Source of the DNA: a virus
Reading direction: 5' to 3' (one strand)
IMG/VR virus record: IMGVR_UViG_3300007631_000007
Coordinates: 1-25,200 of that record
DNA length: 25,200 nt
How positions within the stretch are numbered: position 1 is the first letter of the stretch; each line of letters starts with the position of its first letter. Below the pieces are notes generated by a model. That model ran no database searches and was not told the origin of the DNA. It worked only from the letters and a program-made list of their open reading frames with translations. Of the stretch, positions 1-7,388 are shown in pieces. A program made the translations under genes and the position numbers.

Positions 1-40
1 CGACCAGCACAACACCAGCAAGTACACTGAATATTCCCAT
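1..40 (-). CDS. 5' end of a small membrane protein (partial)
   Basis: An ATG at the right end of this stretch starts a frame that stays open to the left window edge. It encodes a short hydrophobic N-terminus (MGIFSVLAGVVLV), which could be a signal peptide or first membrane span. It begins 18 bases after the stop codon of the preceding membrane-protein gene, so it probably continues the same small-membrane-protein operon. Only 13 codons are visible, so no function can be given. Confidence 0.5.
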   Translation of the reverse strand, partial: MGIFSVLAGVVLV

Positions 41-58
41 TTAGATTCGCGCCTGTGT

Positions 59-340
59 TCACTTCTCTTCGTTTTTTACATTTCTTTGTGGATTCTGAAT
101 TAGTTTTCCACCTGCGTCCTTTGCAGCTTTCAATACACCTTTTCCGTATAACTTAGTCGCGGACATAAGCAGTAAGAAGGAATAAATACCGAGAGCAAAA
201 CCACCGACTGCGCTGAATGTTGCTCCGGCGAATCCTACTACTACCAGTCCGACATACAGGACCATCGAGAGGATGGCTGTTGCAGCAACGCCCTCTGCAA
301 TCCTGCTGTGTCGTCTTTCGTTTTGTTTTTCGTCACTCAT
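59..340 (-). CDS. Small two-span membrane protein, unknown function
   Basis: A 93-residue protein with a charged hydrophilic head (MSDEKQNERR), two hydrophobic segments at about residues 18-40 and 43-62, and a basic/acidic tail ending NEEK. I chose the ATG at 340 rather than the upstream GTG at 349, because a good Shine-Dalgarno GGTGAT lies just ahead of the ATG and the GTG has none. The gene overlaps the end of the preceding membrane-protein gene by 8 bases, so the two are probably translationally coupled. Its position after the tail-fibre genes would suit a lysis or holin-like role. That is inference from position only, since no recognised holin family was seen. Confidence 0.75.
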   Translation of the reverse strand: MSDEKQNERRHSRIAEGVAATAILSMVLYVGLVVVGFAGATFSAVGGFALGIYSFLLLMSATKLYGKGVLKAAKDAGGKLIQNPQRNVKNEEK

Positions 341-671
341 TGGTATCACCGTCTGTTAATTCTTCAATCGTCTCTTGGCTGGTCTCAGCCACTTCTGAGG
401 TATACTCACTTGCGCTATCGAGAAGCACTTCAGCGAGCAGCCACAATAGCGTGACTACAATTGCAGCTATCGTGAAGTACATCACACTCGTCGTGATGAA
501 CACACCTGATGCCGCATATGCAGCGACAGATGTTTTGACAGCTTCCCCTATAAACAGAATAGGGAAAAACGGATTCTTTAGAATTTTTGATGTTAGTTCT
601 TTCCGTCGTGTCACGATGCTGCGACAGCCACCATACGCCTCTTGTAAGCGTTGTTTTGTTCTGTCGAGCAT
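333..671 (-). CDS. Membrane protein with basic N-terminus, unknown function
   Basis: A 112-residue protein. The N-terminal 30 residues are basic and rich in Arg/Lys (MLDRTKQRLQEAYGG...). Two hydrophobic stretches follow at about residues 34-60 and 63-85, then a very acidic C-terminal tail (EVAETSQETIEELTDGDTNE). The frame can be extended to a TTG at 686, but the ATG at 671 is the more natural start. A promoter-like element lies at 746-765 and a hairpin at 688-709 in the presumed leader. The 3' end overlaps the next gene by 8 bases. A two-span protein with a charged tail could be holin-like, but no family is recognised. Confidence 0.75.
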   Translation of the reverse strand: MLDRTKQRLQEAYGGCRSIVTRRKELTSKILKNPFFPILFIGEAVKTSVAAYAASGVFITTSVMYFTIAAIVVTLLWLLAEVLLDSASEYTSEVAETSQETIEELTDGDTNE

Positions 672-687
672 AGTAGCAAGCCCCAAT

Positions 688-709
688 GTAGAGAGATAGC
701 TGTCTCTAC
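688..709 (-). promoter_or_regulatory. Leader hairpin before the membrane-protein genes
   Basis: GTAGAGA (688-694) and TCTCTAC (703-709) form a perfect 7-bp stem with an 8-base loop. It sits about 17 bases ahead of the ATG at 671, between the promoter-like element at 746-765 and the gene, so it would lie in the 5' untranslated leader. It could affect translation or mRNA stability. Its function is inferred. Confidence 0.4.
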
Positions 710-745
710 TGGTCAGTAAGCTTGTAATAAGAGAGAGTGGTTAAA

Positions 746-765
746 GGAAATAAACTACTTTTCGG
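746..765 (-). promoter_or_regulatory. Candidate archaeal promoter (BRE/TATA)
   Basis: On the minus strand the sequence reads CCGAAAAGTAGTTTATTTCC: a BRE-like CCGAAAA followed by a TATA-like TTTATTT centred near 751. A transcript would be expected to start near 725, about 50 bases ahead of the ATG at 671. The element overlaps the last codons and stop of the 54-residue gene upstream. Confidence 0.45.
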
Positions 766-919
766 AAATCTCTATGCGCTCGACAAGCTTGTTGCGCCGC
801 TGGTGAGAGACTTTGTAGTATTCGTCTCCTGTCAGTTTTCCGAGGTAGCCGGAGACTTCGCCGAGCTTCGGATACAGCCACTTACGGAATCGTTCGTGCC
901 AGTGGTGTTCGTGTCCCAT
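755..919 (-). CDS. Small basic His-rich protein, unknown function
   Basis: A 54-residue frame starting MGHEHHWHERFRKWLYPKLG and ending RIEISEK. It has no hydrophobic span and is His-rich at the N-terminus and basic through the middle (SHQRRNKLVERIE), unusual in this acidic proteome. Its ATG lies 5 bases after the stop of the membrane-protein frame upstream, which fits operon packing. A clean start and stop, tight spacing and protein-like composition support it. It is too short for confident family assignment. Confidence 0.6.
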   Translation of the reverse strand: MGHEHHWHERFRKWLYPKLGEVSGYLGKLTGDEYYKVSHQRRNKLVERIEISEK

Positions 920-924
920 TTATC

Positions 925-1197
925 TTATTTTCCTCGTGCTTTGTTAACTGCTTCGAGCGTCTCCTTTCCGAAGGGCCACATCGCTGCCATCATCGTGACC
1001 AAGAAGTAGAGGCCGAACCACGCTTGGCTAATACCGGAGAGCGCAAATGTGCCAATCGCGGTTCCGATAACGATTACCGGCAGTGACGCGACCATTAGTC
1101 CGGCAAGGACCGTCGCAATGTATTTTCATCTCGTTCTCGTACTTGTGGTGGTGTCGGGGTCGCCATCTTCGGCGACTGCTGAGTCGTCTTCGGGCAT
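925..1197 (-). pseudogene. Two-span membrane protein interrupted by an in-frame stop
   Basis: A 91-codon frame starts at the ATG at 1197 with an acidic head (MPEDDSAVAEDGDPD). It meets a TGA at 1126-1128 (codon 24), then continues open in the same frame into a convincing membrane protein with hydrophobic segments KYIATVLAGLMVASLPVIVI and AWFGLYFLVTMMAAMW, ending NKARGK at 925. Between the head and the first span the +1 frame encodes the more natural HKYENEMK. Loss of about 1 base before and 2 bases after that stretch (3 in total) would explain the interruption. Possibilities are a broken gene, a sequencing error at C/A runs, or translation restart at the Met at 1095. A promoter-like motif lies just upstream at 1229-1244. 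Confidence 0.6.
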
Positions 1198-1228
1198 AGC
1201 AACCGCTATGCGTGTATAGGTGCTGGAG

Positions 1229-1244
1229 CTATAAAAGGTTTCGG
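1229..1244 (-). promoter_or_regulatory. Candidate archaeal promoter for the small membrane-protein cluster
   Basis: On the minus strand this reads CCGAAACCTTTTATAG: a BRE-like CCGAAAC followed by a TATA-like TTTTATA centred near 1233. It begins 4 bases after the stop of the propeller gene. A start site about 26 bases downstream would fall near 1207, giving a roughly 10-base leader before the ATG at 1197. Confidence 0.5.
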
Positions 1245-1248
1245 TTAG

Positions 1249-2364
1249 CTACAGGTCAAGCCCACCAACAGCATTTATTCTTGGAGACTCGAAATTCATT
1301 TGGTACGAGTAATCTGAAAGAGTACCTGATTTTTGAGTGATATTTAGGTTAAGGTCTGTCTTAAAGATTGTTCCATTGTCCGCGTAGGTTGACCAGAATA
1401 TTTCATCTGAACCCGGCTCGTGTAGCACTCCCTGTATCTCTGTAGACGACCCATAGTCTCCATCGTTACTAACATCATAGTCAGTTTGGATGCTCATTGT
1501 GTCAGGGTCAACTCGATGGATGAAATTATTCTTACTGACAAATAATTCCCCTCCAGAGTATATTACACTGCTATTGTTAGTGCTACCGCTTATACCAACT
1601 TGACTATCTTCTGTAAGGTCACTTCTATTTACCTTTCTCAATGTTCCATCATCCATCGAGATATAGACAAAACCATTACGGTCAACACTGACACCCAGTC
1701 CTACTGTTCCATCAAATGCAGTATTTACACGCGACATATCTGATGGGTCAAATTTCTGTAGCCCCGGTCCCGTAGCACTTGCCGCATAAATGTAGTCATC
1801 TTCTGCGTACATCATTTCTGTTGTTGGACCGAAACTGTTGAAATGTAAGTCGCTGAATGTGCCCGTTCGGTCATCTATACTCAAATCACTTCCATTGAGT
1901 TTAACAATCTCTGACTCACCAGAGCTGTGTCCAATCATCACATAGACCTTATCATTTGGTCCATATACCATTTGGCCAGTGTAGTCACCGTTGTCGCTAC
2001 TCCCGATTAGGTCTTGCGAGTTTTGGAGAACACTGAAGTCTGAAGTATCTATCTTATAGACCTCGCCGTCGTCGAATGAGGCAAAAATATTTCCAGATGT
2101 GTCTGAATCGACCCCCAAACATCGACCCGTACTTGATGGTGTATCAGATGTTTGTGTTTGTAATACACTCAGGTCACTCTTGTCGGTTTCTGCAACAACT
2201 CCGGGGTTATCAGTTATATCATTGTATGACTGATGAGTTGTAAATAGACGGTTAGTAGCTAAACCAGTAAAGACAACATCACCGTCTTGTGTAATCTCTT
2301 GGACTTCAGTCCCGTCAATCGTGATGCCACTTACGTCAGTGCCGTCGATACTTGTCGGAGCCAT
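1249..2364 (-). CDS. Tail-tip beta-propeller adhesin (putative receptor-binding protein)
   Basis: A 371-residue acidic protein. Residues 4-34 carry a short repeated beta element (DGTDVSGITIDGTEVQEI) of the type that anchors proteins at phage tail tips. The rest shows about seven degenerate blades with a recurring pattern 'aromatic strand, Asp/Asn turn, K-aromatic/hydrophobic-D, SDLS' at about residues 38-68, 91-112, 139-163, 191-213, 231-252, 273-292 and 320-342 (for example VYKIDTSDFSVL, LQKFDPSDMSRV, LRKVNRSDLTE). This pattern fits a seven-bladed YVTN/PQQ-like propeller. It is the last gene of the fibre block; its ATG overlaps the upstream stop (TAATG). I infer a distal adhesin that contacts the host surface. 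An enzyme active on surface glycans is not excluded. Confidence 0.7.
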   Translation of the reverse strand: MAPTSIDGTDVSGITIDGTEVQEITQDGDVVFTGLATNRLFTTHQSYNDITDNPGVVAETDKSDLSVLQTQTSDTPSSTGRCLGVDSDTSGNIFASFDDGEVYKIDTSDFSVLQNSQDLIGSSDNGDYTGQMVYGPNDKVYVMIGHSSGESEIVKLNGSDLSIDDRTGTFSDLHFNSFGPTTEMMYAEDDYIYAASATGPGLQKFDPSDMSRVNTAFDGTVGLGVSVDRNGFVYISMDDGTLRKVNRSDLTEDSQVGISGSTNNSSVIYSGGELFVSKNNFIHRVDPDTMSIQTDYDVSNDGDYGSSTEIQGVLHEPGSDEIFWSTYADNGTIFKTDLNLNITQKSGTLSDYSYQMNFESPRINAVGGLDL

Positions 2365-3050
2365 TAGTTAGTCTTGAAGTTGATGACACCGCTCGTATCA
2401 GAGCCATCTTTCTGAATTTCATATCCATCGACACTATTAGCATCCCCACTAATGTTGATACCAGCCGTACCAGTACCCTCGTGGATAGCCGTGTTTCCAC
2501 CGATGGTCGTCCCACTTGCGAGAGTCGCACCTGTCGCCTCGACAGAGGTGTGAACGCTTGCTGGATGAACGTCGTGGGCCTGCTCGTAGTGCTGGTGAAC
2601 TGCGTCCACCAGTTCGTCCCACGATGCTCCATCCTCGAAGGAGCCGGTTACATCGCCTTCTGTAGCGTGTGTCACGTCAGCATCAGTCACCGACTCGTTA
2701 ACACACTGCTGACAGACGACACGCTTCCCCTCACCGAATAGGTCGTGGAAGTTGGTGTATCCGTATGCGCCTTCGTACTCGTGGAAGTCTACGACTCCGA
2801 CGAGCTTCTCACCATCTTGTGTAACTTGAATCACTGGGTCAACAGTGTCAGCGACAAGTTGTGATAGTACGTCACTTGCGAGTCGCTCGGAAATATCACA
2901 TTCTTCTTGGAAGAGGTCGATAGCTTCCGATTGTGTGAAAAATTCACCTTCTCGTTCGTGGAGTAGTTTTGCACACTCCCGAAGGTACTCGGCGGTCTGT
3001 TCGTGTACTGTCTGCGCTTCTGAAAGTAGTTCGTCGGCGTTTGTTGTCAT
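2364..3050 (-). CDS. Tail-associated protein with helical/HTH-like head, zinc-finger-like motif and fibre-like C-terminus
   Basis: A 228-residue protein of unusual make-up. Residues 1-70 are helical with a possible winged-helix arrangement (FFTQSEAIDLF, followed by SERLASDVLSQLV). Residues 113-159 contain C113-x2-C116 and, after an acidic linker, WDELVDAVHQHYEQAH with H154-x4-H159, which resembles a spread-out C2H2 zinc site. Residues 172-228 are Gly/Thr/Ser-rich beta sequence (SGTTIGGNTAIHEGTGTAGI) typical of fibre tips. It overlaps the fibre gene upstream (ATGA) and the propeller gene downstream (TAATG), so it is tightly coupled to tail-fibre genes. It may be a fibre-tip or adaptor protein. 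I do not recognise a named family. Confidence 0.65.
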   Translation of the reverse strand: MTTNADELLSEAQTVHEQTAEYLRECAKLLHEREGEFFTQSEAIDLFQEECDISERLASDVLSQLVADTVDPVIQVTQDGEKLVGVVDFHEYEGAYGYTNFHDLFGEGKRVVCQQCVNESVTDADVTHATEGDVTGSFEDGASWDELVDAVHQHYEQAHDVHPASVHTSVEATGATLASGTTIGGNTAIHEGTGTAGINISGDANSVDGYEIQKDGSDTSGVINFKTN

Positions 3051-4648
3051 AGTGAAGAGTTCTCCGTTATTTGTCCGTTGATGTTGAGGTCTCCTGTACT
3101 TCTATCAAGTTCGAGTCTATCAACATTATTAGTCTCGTCTTGGATTCTGAATGAGTCCGAAGATGTGCTATACCGAACACTCATATCACCGTCTGTACCG
3201 AATACGAGTGTTTCATCATCGGTAATATCTACGTTAATTGTAGAGCCATCTTTCGATAGATTTACTCCGGCAGTAATCTCACCAGCGCGTGCGAATAGCG
3301 AGAAGTTCAGTGGGTCAGTCCCAAGTACGGGGTCTTGTGTCGTCTGGACGTATGCCTCGTCCGAGTGAGTTCCGTTCTCGACAAACGTGAACGCACCAGA
3401 GTGGGCTTCCTCACTCGTGTCTATATCGGACGACCGAACCCACGTCGTCGGGTCAGTTGCCGTCACCGCATCGTAAATACCGTTCTCCGTCGCATCGTCC
3501 TGATGCTTCAGCAAAATACGCTCACCGTCCGACAGTGTGTACCCGTCAACCGGATTGGGGTCAGTCGAGCTACTTAAGTCGATGTTAGCGTCGTGGTTTG
3601 ACACAGCGACCGACTCTTTCACATCAAGACCTTGTTCAAGTGCATCCACATACTGCTTTCGAGCAGCATCACTATCAGCAGTCGGTTCGGGGAGACCAGT
3701 AATACCACCGCTGAATGTTTGCTCGTTATCCCACGTAATCGTTGCTGTTTCGTCTATCTCACTGGAACCAACTGAGTCAGTGGACAAGTCTTCTGAAACA
3801 AGTGGATAACCAGAGAACGAGTCACCAGCAGAGAACGCAGAGAGTGCTGCAATGTCTGCGTTAAGTAGCGGGTAGCCACCAAGAACATCACCAGATGTGA
3901 AGTTGGCAAGAGCAGCCACATCCGCGTTGAGAAGTGGGTATGCTCCGAACGAATCGTCTGTGTTAAATGCGGAGAGTGCTGCAATATCTTCATTTGTGAG
4001 CGGATACCCACCGAAAGAAACACCATCACCAATTGCAGTCAGTGCATTAACAGACGAGTTTGAGAACGCCCCACTATCTGAACTGAGTACATCTATTCCA
4101 CCGACTGAAAAGTTATCTCCAGTTACAGAAACATCACTCAATTCGGCAGGTCCACTAACAGAGAGATTCTCAACTTCTGAGCTTGTCCCAACAGTTCGAA
4201 GGTCAGAAACACTCTTAACACCTGTATCATTCGTCTGGAACTCCCACAGTGGGATTTTCATATCGGTGTTACCTGAAGAGTTGTTGAACGTCTCAGGTCG
4301 TCCGATAATTACGTCATCTGTGCCGTCTTTGTTCCAACCGACATAGACTACTTCATCTTTTGCGTTGGAAGGAAGAGTTACGGTAGTTTGTGTGTCAATA
4401 CACACCCACGACCCGAAGATAAATGACTCTCCGGGGTCGATAGTCACTTCAAGAGAGTCACTCGTGTGAATCTCCTGAAACTCGTTAAGGTTTTCCTCAC
4501 TGATACCAGCATCTTGGACGGCGATTTCGGTAGGATTGTCACCACTAACAACAAATCCACTGTCTCCGTAGCCGCCATATGCAATTGCACCAGCAGTTTT
4601 GAACGCTTCAGCCGGTCGATTAATAGAAGGATTAACTTTGTTTGTCAT
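3047..4648 (-). CDS. Tail fibre protein
   Basis: A 533-residue fibre. The N-terminal 150 residues resemble a baseplate-attachment domain. Residues 209-290 hold four 22-residue units with the core G-YPL--D-AALS-F. Around 323-345 is the common fibre motif SDAARKQYVDALEQGLDVKE, followed by a module with DGERILLKHQDDATENGIYD (373-392) and AFTFVENGT (419-427). That combination is frequent in phage tail fibres and shafts. The C-terminus (DLNINGQITENSSL) is beta-like. It starts at an ATG 6 bases after the upstream stop with no clear Shine-Dalgarno, suggesting coupling. Its place between an EIGLY-type tail protein and the adhesin-like genes supports the call. The receptor is unknown. Confidence 0.8.
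   Translation of the reverse strand: MTNKVNPSINRPAEAFKTAGAIAYGGYGDSGFVVSGDNPTEIAVQDAGISEENLNEFQEIHTSDSLEVTIDPGESFIFGSWVCIDTQTTVTLPSNAKDEVVYVGWNKDGTDDVIIGRPETFNNSSGNTDMKIPLWEFQTNDTGVKSVSDLRTVGTSSEVENLSVSGPAELSDVSVTGDNFSVGGIDVLSSDSGAFSNSSVNALTAIGDGVSFGGYPLTNEDIAALSAFNTDDSFGAYPLLNADVAALANFTSGDVLGGYPLLNADIAALSAFSAGDSFSGYPLVSEDLSTDSVGSSEIDETATITWDNEQTFSGGITGLPEPTADSDAARKQYVDALEQGLDVKESVAVSNHDANIDLSSSTDPNPVDGYTLSDGERILLKHQDDATENGIYDAVTATDPTTWVRSSDIDTSEEAHSGAFTFVENGTHSDEAYVQTTQDPVLGTDPLNFSLFARAGEITAGVNLSKDGSTINVDITDDETLVFGTDGDMSVRYSTSSDSFRIQDETNNVDRLELDRSTGDLNINGQITENSSL
3779..4018 (-). repeat. Four tandem 22-residue repeats in the tail fibre
   Basis: Tyr-Pro-Leu occurs at fibre residues 215, 237, 259 and 281, exactly 22 residues (66 bases) apart. 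Each unit resembles S-F-G-G-Y-P-L-x-N-x-D-I-A-A-L-S-A-F followed by a short acidic turn. The regular period suggests a triple-helical or trimeric coiled/beta shaft segment whose length could change by unequal recombination. Confidence 0.85.
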
Positions 4649-4654
4649 AGTTTA

Positions 4655-5221
4655 TTACACGTCGCTGAATGTAAGAGTCACGTCGAACGTGATTGTCTTA
4701 CTGTTATCTTTCTCCACACCAGAAAACGTAGCGTGGTTAATAAGGAATACTTCTTCTTGGTCCAAGTCGGCAGGGTCTCCAGTATACAGACCAATTTCAT
4801 CGAAGGTGTTATTATTACCTTCTGTGGAGTCCACAAATGTACTTGCAAGAAGCTCCTTCCCGTTGTCTGCGTGGTCTGTTACTGGTTCGTAGTATTCACG
4901 CTGGTTGAGGTCTGTGTCGCTTGTTGCAGTACCACTTGCGCCGTCAACTCCAAGTGCCATATACTCAGAGGTGACATTTGCTTCTACGCTCGCATTTGCA
5001 GGGTCGAGGTTGTCTACAAAGTATTCGTGAAGCCGGTCAGTTGTAACATTATACACAACATCCTCGTTTTCTGGCTCTGTGTTATGAACGGCTTCTAACT
5101 TTTCCTGCTTTGAAAATTCATCCCAGTTGGGATACTTCGATTGTAAGTCTGACACGGTGTGTGTCATACGATTGATACGTCCCGTAAGAGTAAGACTCTC
5201 TTGATTACTTTTAGACTTCAT
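4655..5221 (-). CDS. Tail protein with EIGLY motif (fibre attachment / tail-collar type)
   Basis: A 188-residue protein. The central region LNQREYYEPVTDHADNGKEL and the C-terminal NTFDEIGLYTGDPADL ... VFLINHATFSGVEKD ... ITFDVTLTFSDV match the general pattern of phage tail proteins that join fibres to the baseplate: an 'E-I-G-L-aromatic' turn followed by paired strands ending in an alternating Thr/hydrophobic strand. It lies between the I-like protein and the tail fibre, where P2-type phages encode the fibre N-terminal or adaptor part. A promoter-like motif (5248-5263) lies 27 bases ahead of its ATG, with a weak AAGGA in between. Confidence 0.65.
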   Translation of the reverse strand: MKSKSNQESLTLTGRINRMTHTVSDLQSKYPNWDEFSKQEKLEAVHNTEPENEDVVYNVTTDRLHEYFVDNLDPANASVEANVTSEYMALGVDGASGTATSDTDLNQREYYEPVTDHADNGKELLASTFVDSTEGNNNTFDEIGLYTGDPADLDQEEVFLINHATFSGVEKDNSKTITFDVTLTFSDV

Positions 5222-5247
5222 TCTTATTATGTCCTTGTTTCCGCACC

Positions 5248-5263
5248 TACTTAAATGTTTCGG
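5248..5263 (-). promoter_or_regulatory. Conserved BRE/TATA-like motif after the I-like gene
   Basis: On the minus strand this reads CCGAAACATTTAAGTA, 4 bases after the stop of the I-like gene. A near-identical copy (15 of 16 bases) is at 9634-9649. It looks like a haloarchaeal BRE plus TATA box. The expected start site near 5227 is only a few bases ahead of the ATG at 5221, consistent with a nearly leaderless internal transcript for the fibre genes. Confidence 0.5.
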
Positions 5264-5267
5264 TCAT

Positions 5268-7388
5268 CTACACCGACCAAGCCATAAAGCTCCAGCTATC
5301 TCCTGCTGTTGACTGGTTGATTGATGGCTGGTCAGCCCACTCGATACTTCCCCAATCTCCACCCCACTCTGCACCTTGTGTTTCCGGCTCCTGTACTGTT
5401 GTTTGTTGTTCTCCCCACTCAAAACTATTTCTGCTTCTCTCAGTAGTATTCGGTGTGTCATTGACACCTTCTACTGATGCAATTGTTTCTCTGTATCCTT
5501 GTGCTATCTCGTCAGACGATTTGCTTACTGTTCCAAAGCTGTATTTGTTGTCATTAAACACTACATCGTCCGAAGATTTACCATTTGTGGATGCACTTCG
5601 GAAAAGGTTCTCCAGTTCTGTCCACGAGAAGAAGCTCCACTGTTCACCGTTATCTGGCTCTTCTTCCACCGGAGAGGTTGACCAGCTTCCAGCATCCCAA
5701 CTAAACTCGTTCCAGTTAGGGCCATCTGAATCCACAACATTTCTGTCTGGTTCGACCCATCTAAACTCGTAATTGTTAGATTGGTCAGATACCTCTCCAA
5801 TATCTCCAGACTTGGATACTGTATCAATAATTTCTCTATCTCCTCGTGTTATCTCATCAGATGACCTACTTACTGTTGGTATAATGTACTTGTTGTCATC
5901 CAACACAACACTGTCTGAAGATTTACCATCTGTTGCGACTGTCTGGAACAAGTCTTGTAGTTCTGTCCACGAGAAGAAGCTCCAGTTTGTATCGTTACTT
6001 AGCTCCTCATTTGTTGGGGAATTTGACCAACTTCCATCATCCCAACTAAATTCATTCCATTTTGGGCCATCTGGACTCTCAATAGGAGTATTAGACTCTA
6101 TCCATCTAAATTCATAATTATTAGATTCATCAGACACTTCTCCAGTATCATCAGATTTAGACACTGACTCAATCACATTTTCATCACCAAATGTGATTAT
6201 ATCTGTTGCACCGCTTTGAGATTGAACAAGTAGACTGTCTCCTAAGCTTGTAACATCAGATATTTTCTGCTTTGTTGGAACAATATATTTATTTTCATCA
6301 AGCAATACACCATCATTAGGACCCATACGGTCAGATGTATCTCGGAAGAGGTCCTGAAGCTCTGTCCACGAGAAGAAGTTCCACGTAACTTCTGTGTCTT
6401 CTTGTCCTTCTTCTTCCCACCGAGTCTGATAGATACTGCTCTCTACAAAATTAGAGCTTGAATCAATTACAATGTCCTCTTTTGCTTTCCCATCGTTTAG
6501 AACATAGTTAACCAAATCAGAAAGCGTAATGTCTTCGTCAAAGTCGAAGTTATCTCTGTCAGCAAATGCTTCATCATCAAGAGAAATTTCACCTTCTTCA
6601 ATCCGTGTAGAGATGGTAGCATTAACAGTATCGCCAACCTCCGCACGTTCTTCATCAACGTTGTATGATATTTTATCAAGTTCTACACCCGATGGGTCAG
6701 CTAACTCAAGTAACTCTACAACTGTGAAGACTTTGTGAGGCGGCCAATCATCAAGCTCAATAGTGTATTCCACCTCTTCAAAGTTTTCGTTGATTCTGAA
6801 AGACGCAGCACCGCTACCGAAGGCCGATGCTACTGCGAACTTTAGGTCTTCTTTCCGTCCCCGACCAGAGAACGATTGCACAAGAGACTTAAGGTAAATA
6901 CGATACTCGTTATCGTCTCGACCACGCCTCTCACCGAGGCTACCGAAGAGTGAACCAATTTCTTCAAGCTCTGTGCCGGTTGCTCTGTCAACAAATCTAC
7001 TGTCGATGGATTCTTGTCGCTTATCTGCTACTGTTTCTATCTCTTCTTCGTGGCCCTCGATGTATCTGTCTAAGATAGACTGTGAAACATATGTCACGTA
7101 AAAATCTGTGTCAGTATCAGGACTTTGGCCGCCTACACTGAAGTCGATAAACTCTCTTTCATCAAGCTCATAATCTTGGCCTGACTTAAATTCATAGGTC
7201 CCACCGTTAACCTCACCTTCAACTTTTTGAACTTCATCAATAGGAGCCTTGTCAAGCTGATACCTCTGTTGGGTAAACACAGAACCGTCCGGGCGCTCTT
7301 GCGAGACGTATCTATGCGCTTCGTCTTCCACTAAAATGTCGTCAGTTGGAAGGATTGATGGAAGAATATCTCTATAGATGCTCGTCAT
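5268..7388 (-). CDS. Baseplate protein I-like with Trp-rich C-terminal repeats
   Basis: A 706-residue protein. The N-terminal part (about 1-240), starting MTSIYRDILPSILPTDD, has the layout of phage tail protein I / gp7-like baseplate wedge subunits: a short helical start and a middle with ELEEIGSLFGSLGERRGRDD and EYRIYLKSLVQSFSGRGRKE. Residues 39-100 insert a beta module also found in the J-like protein. Residues 336-706 hold repeats starting W-x-F-F-S-W-T-E-L at 336, 469 and 584, and a truncated one at 699. It overlaps the J-like gene by ATGA. P2 gpI is much shorter (about 180 residues), so most of the length here is extra C-terminal material, probably surface-exposed or fibre-binding. Confidence 0.75.
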   Translation of the reverse strand: MTSIYRDILPSILPTDDILVEDEAHRYVSQERPDGSVFTQQRYQLDKAPIDEVQKVEGEVNGGTYEFKSGQDYELDEREFIDFSVGGQSPDTDTDFYVTYVSQSILDRYIEGHEEEIETVADKRQESIDSRFVDRATGTELEEIGSLFGSLGERRGRDDNEYRIYLKSLVQSFSGRGRKEDLKFAVASAFGSGAASFRINENFEEVEYTIELDDWPPHKVFTVVELLELADPSGVELDKISYNVDEERAEVGDTVNATISTRIEEGEISLDDEAFADRDNFDFDEDITLSDLVNYVLNDGKAKEDIVIDSSSNFVESSIYQTRWEEEGQEDTEVTWNFFSWTELQDLFRDTSDRMGPNDGVLLDENKYIVPTKQKISDVTSLGDSLLVQSQSGATDIITFGDENVIESVSKSDDTGEVSDESNNYEFRWIESNTPIESPDGPKWNEFSWDDGSWSNSPTNEELSNDTNWSFFSWTELQDLFQTVATDGKSSDSVVLDDNKYIIPTVSRSSDEITRGDREIIDTVSKSGDIGEVSDQSNNYEFRWVEPDRNVVDSDGPNWNEFSWDAGSWSTSPVEEEPDNGEQWSFFSWTELENLFRSASTNGKSSDDVVFNDNKYSFGTVSKSSDEIAQGYRETIASVEGVNDTPNTTERSRNSFEWGEQQTTVQEPETQGAEWGGDWGSIEWADQPSINQSTAGDSWSFMAWSV
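5271..6383 (-). repeat. Trp-rich tandem repeats in the I-like baseplate protein
   Basis: Units begin at residues 336, 469, 584 and 699 (spacing 133, 115, 115). Each has W(N/S)FFSWTEL(Q/E)-LF, then a V-D-NKY core, then GEVSD-SNNYEFRW and WNEFSWD-GSWS in the first two. The DNA is also similar: TCTGTCCACGAGAAGAAG occurs on the plus strand at 5617, 5962 and 6361. The last unit is only the end WSFMAWSV. Confidence 0.9.

Noticed and set aside
341-349. GTG start for the 93-residue membrane protein
   Set aside because: The ATG at 340 has GGTGAT directly upstream. The GTG lies inside that Shine-Dalgarno region and has none of its own.
672-686. TTG start extending the 112-residue membrane protein
   Set aside because: An ATG follows five codons later, and no ribosome binding site supports the TTG.
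5260-5276. TCGGT/ACCGA hairpin at the end of the I-like gene as a terminator
   Set aside because: The stem is only 5 bp, overlaps the promoter-like motif and has no T-run after it on the minus strand.
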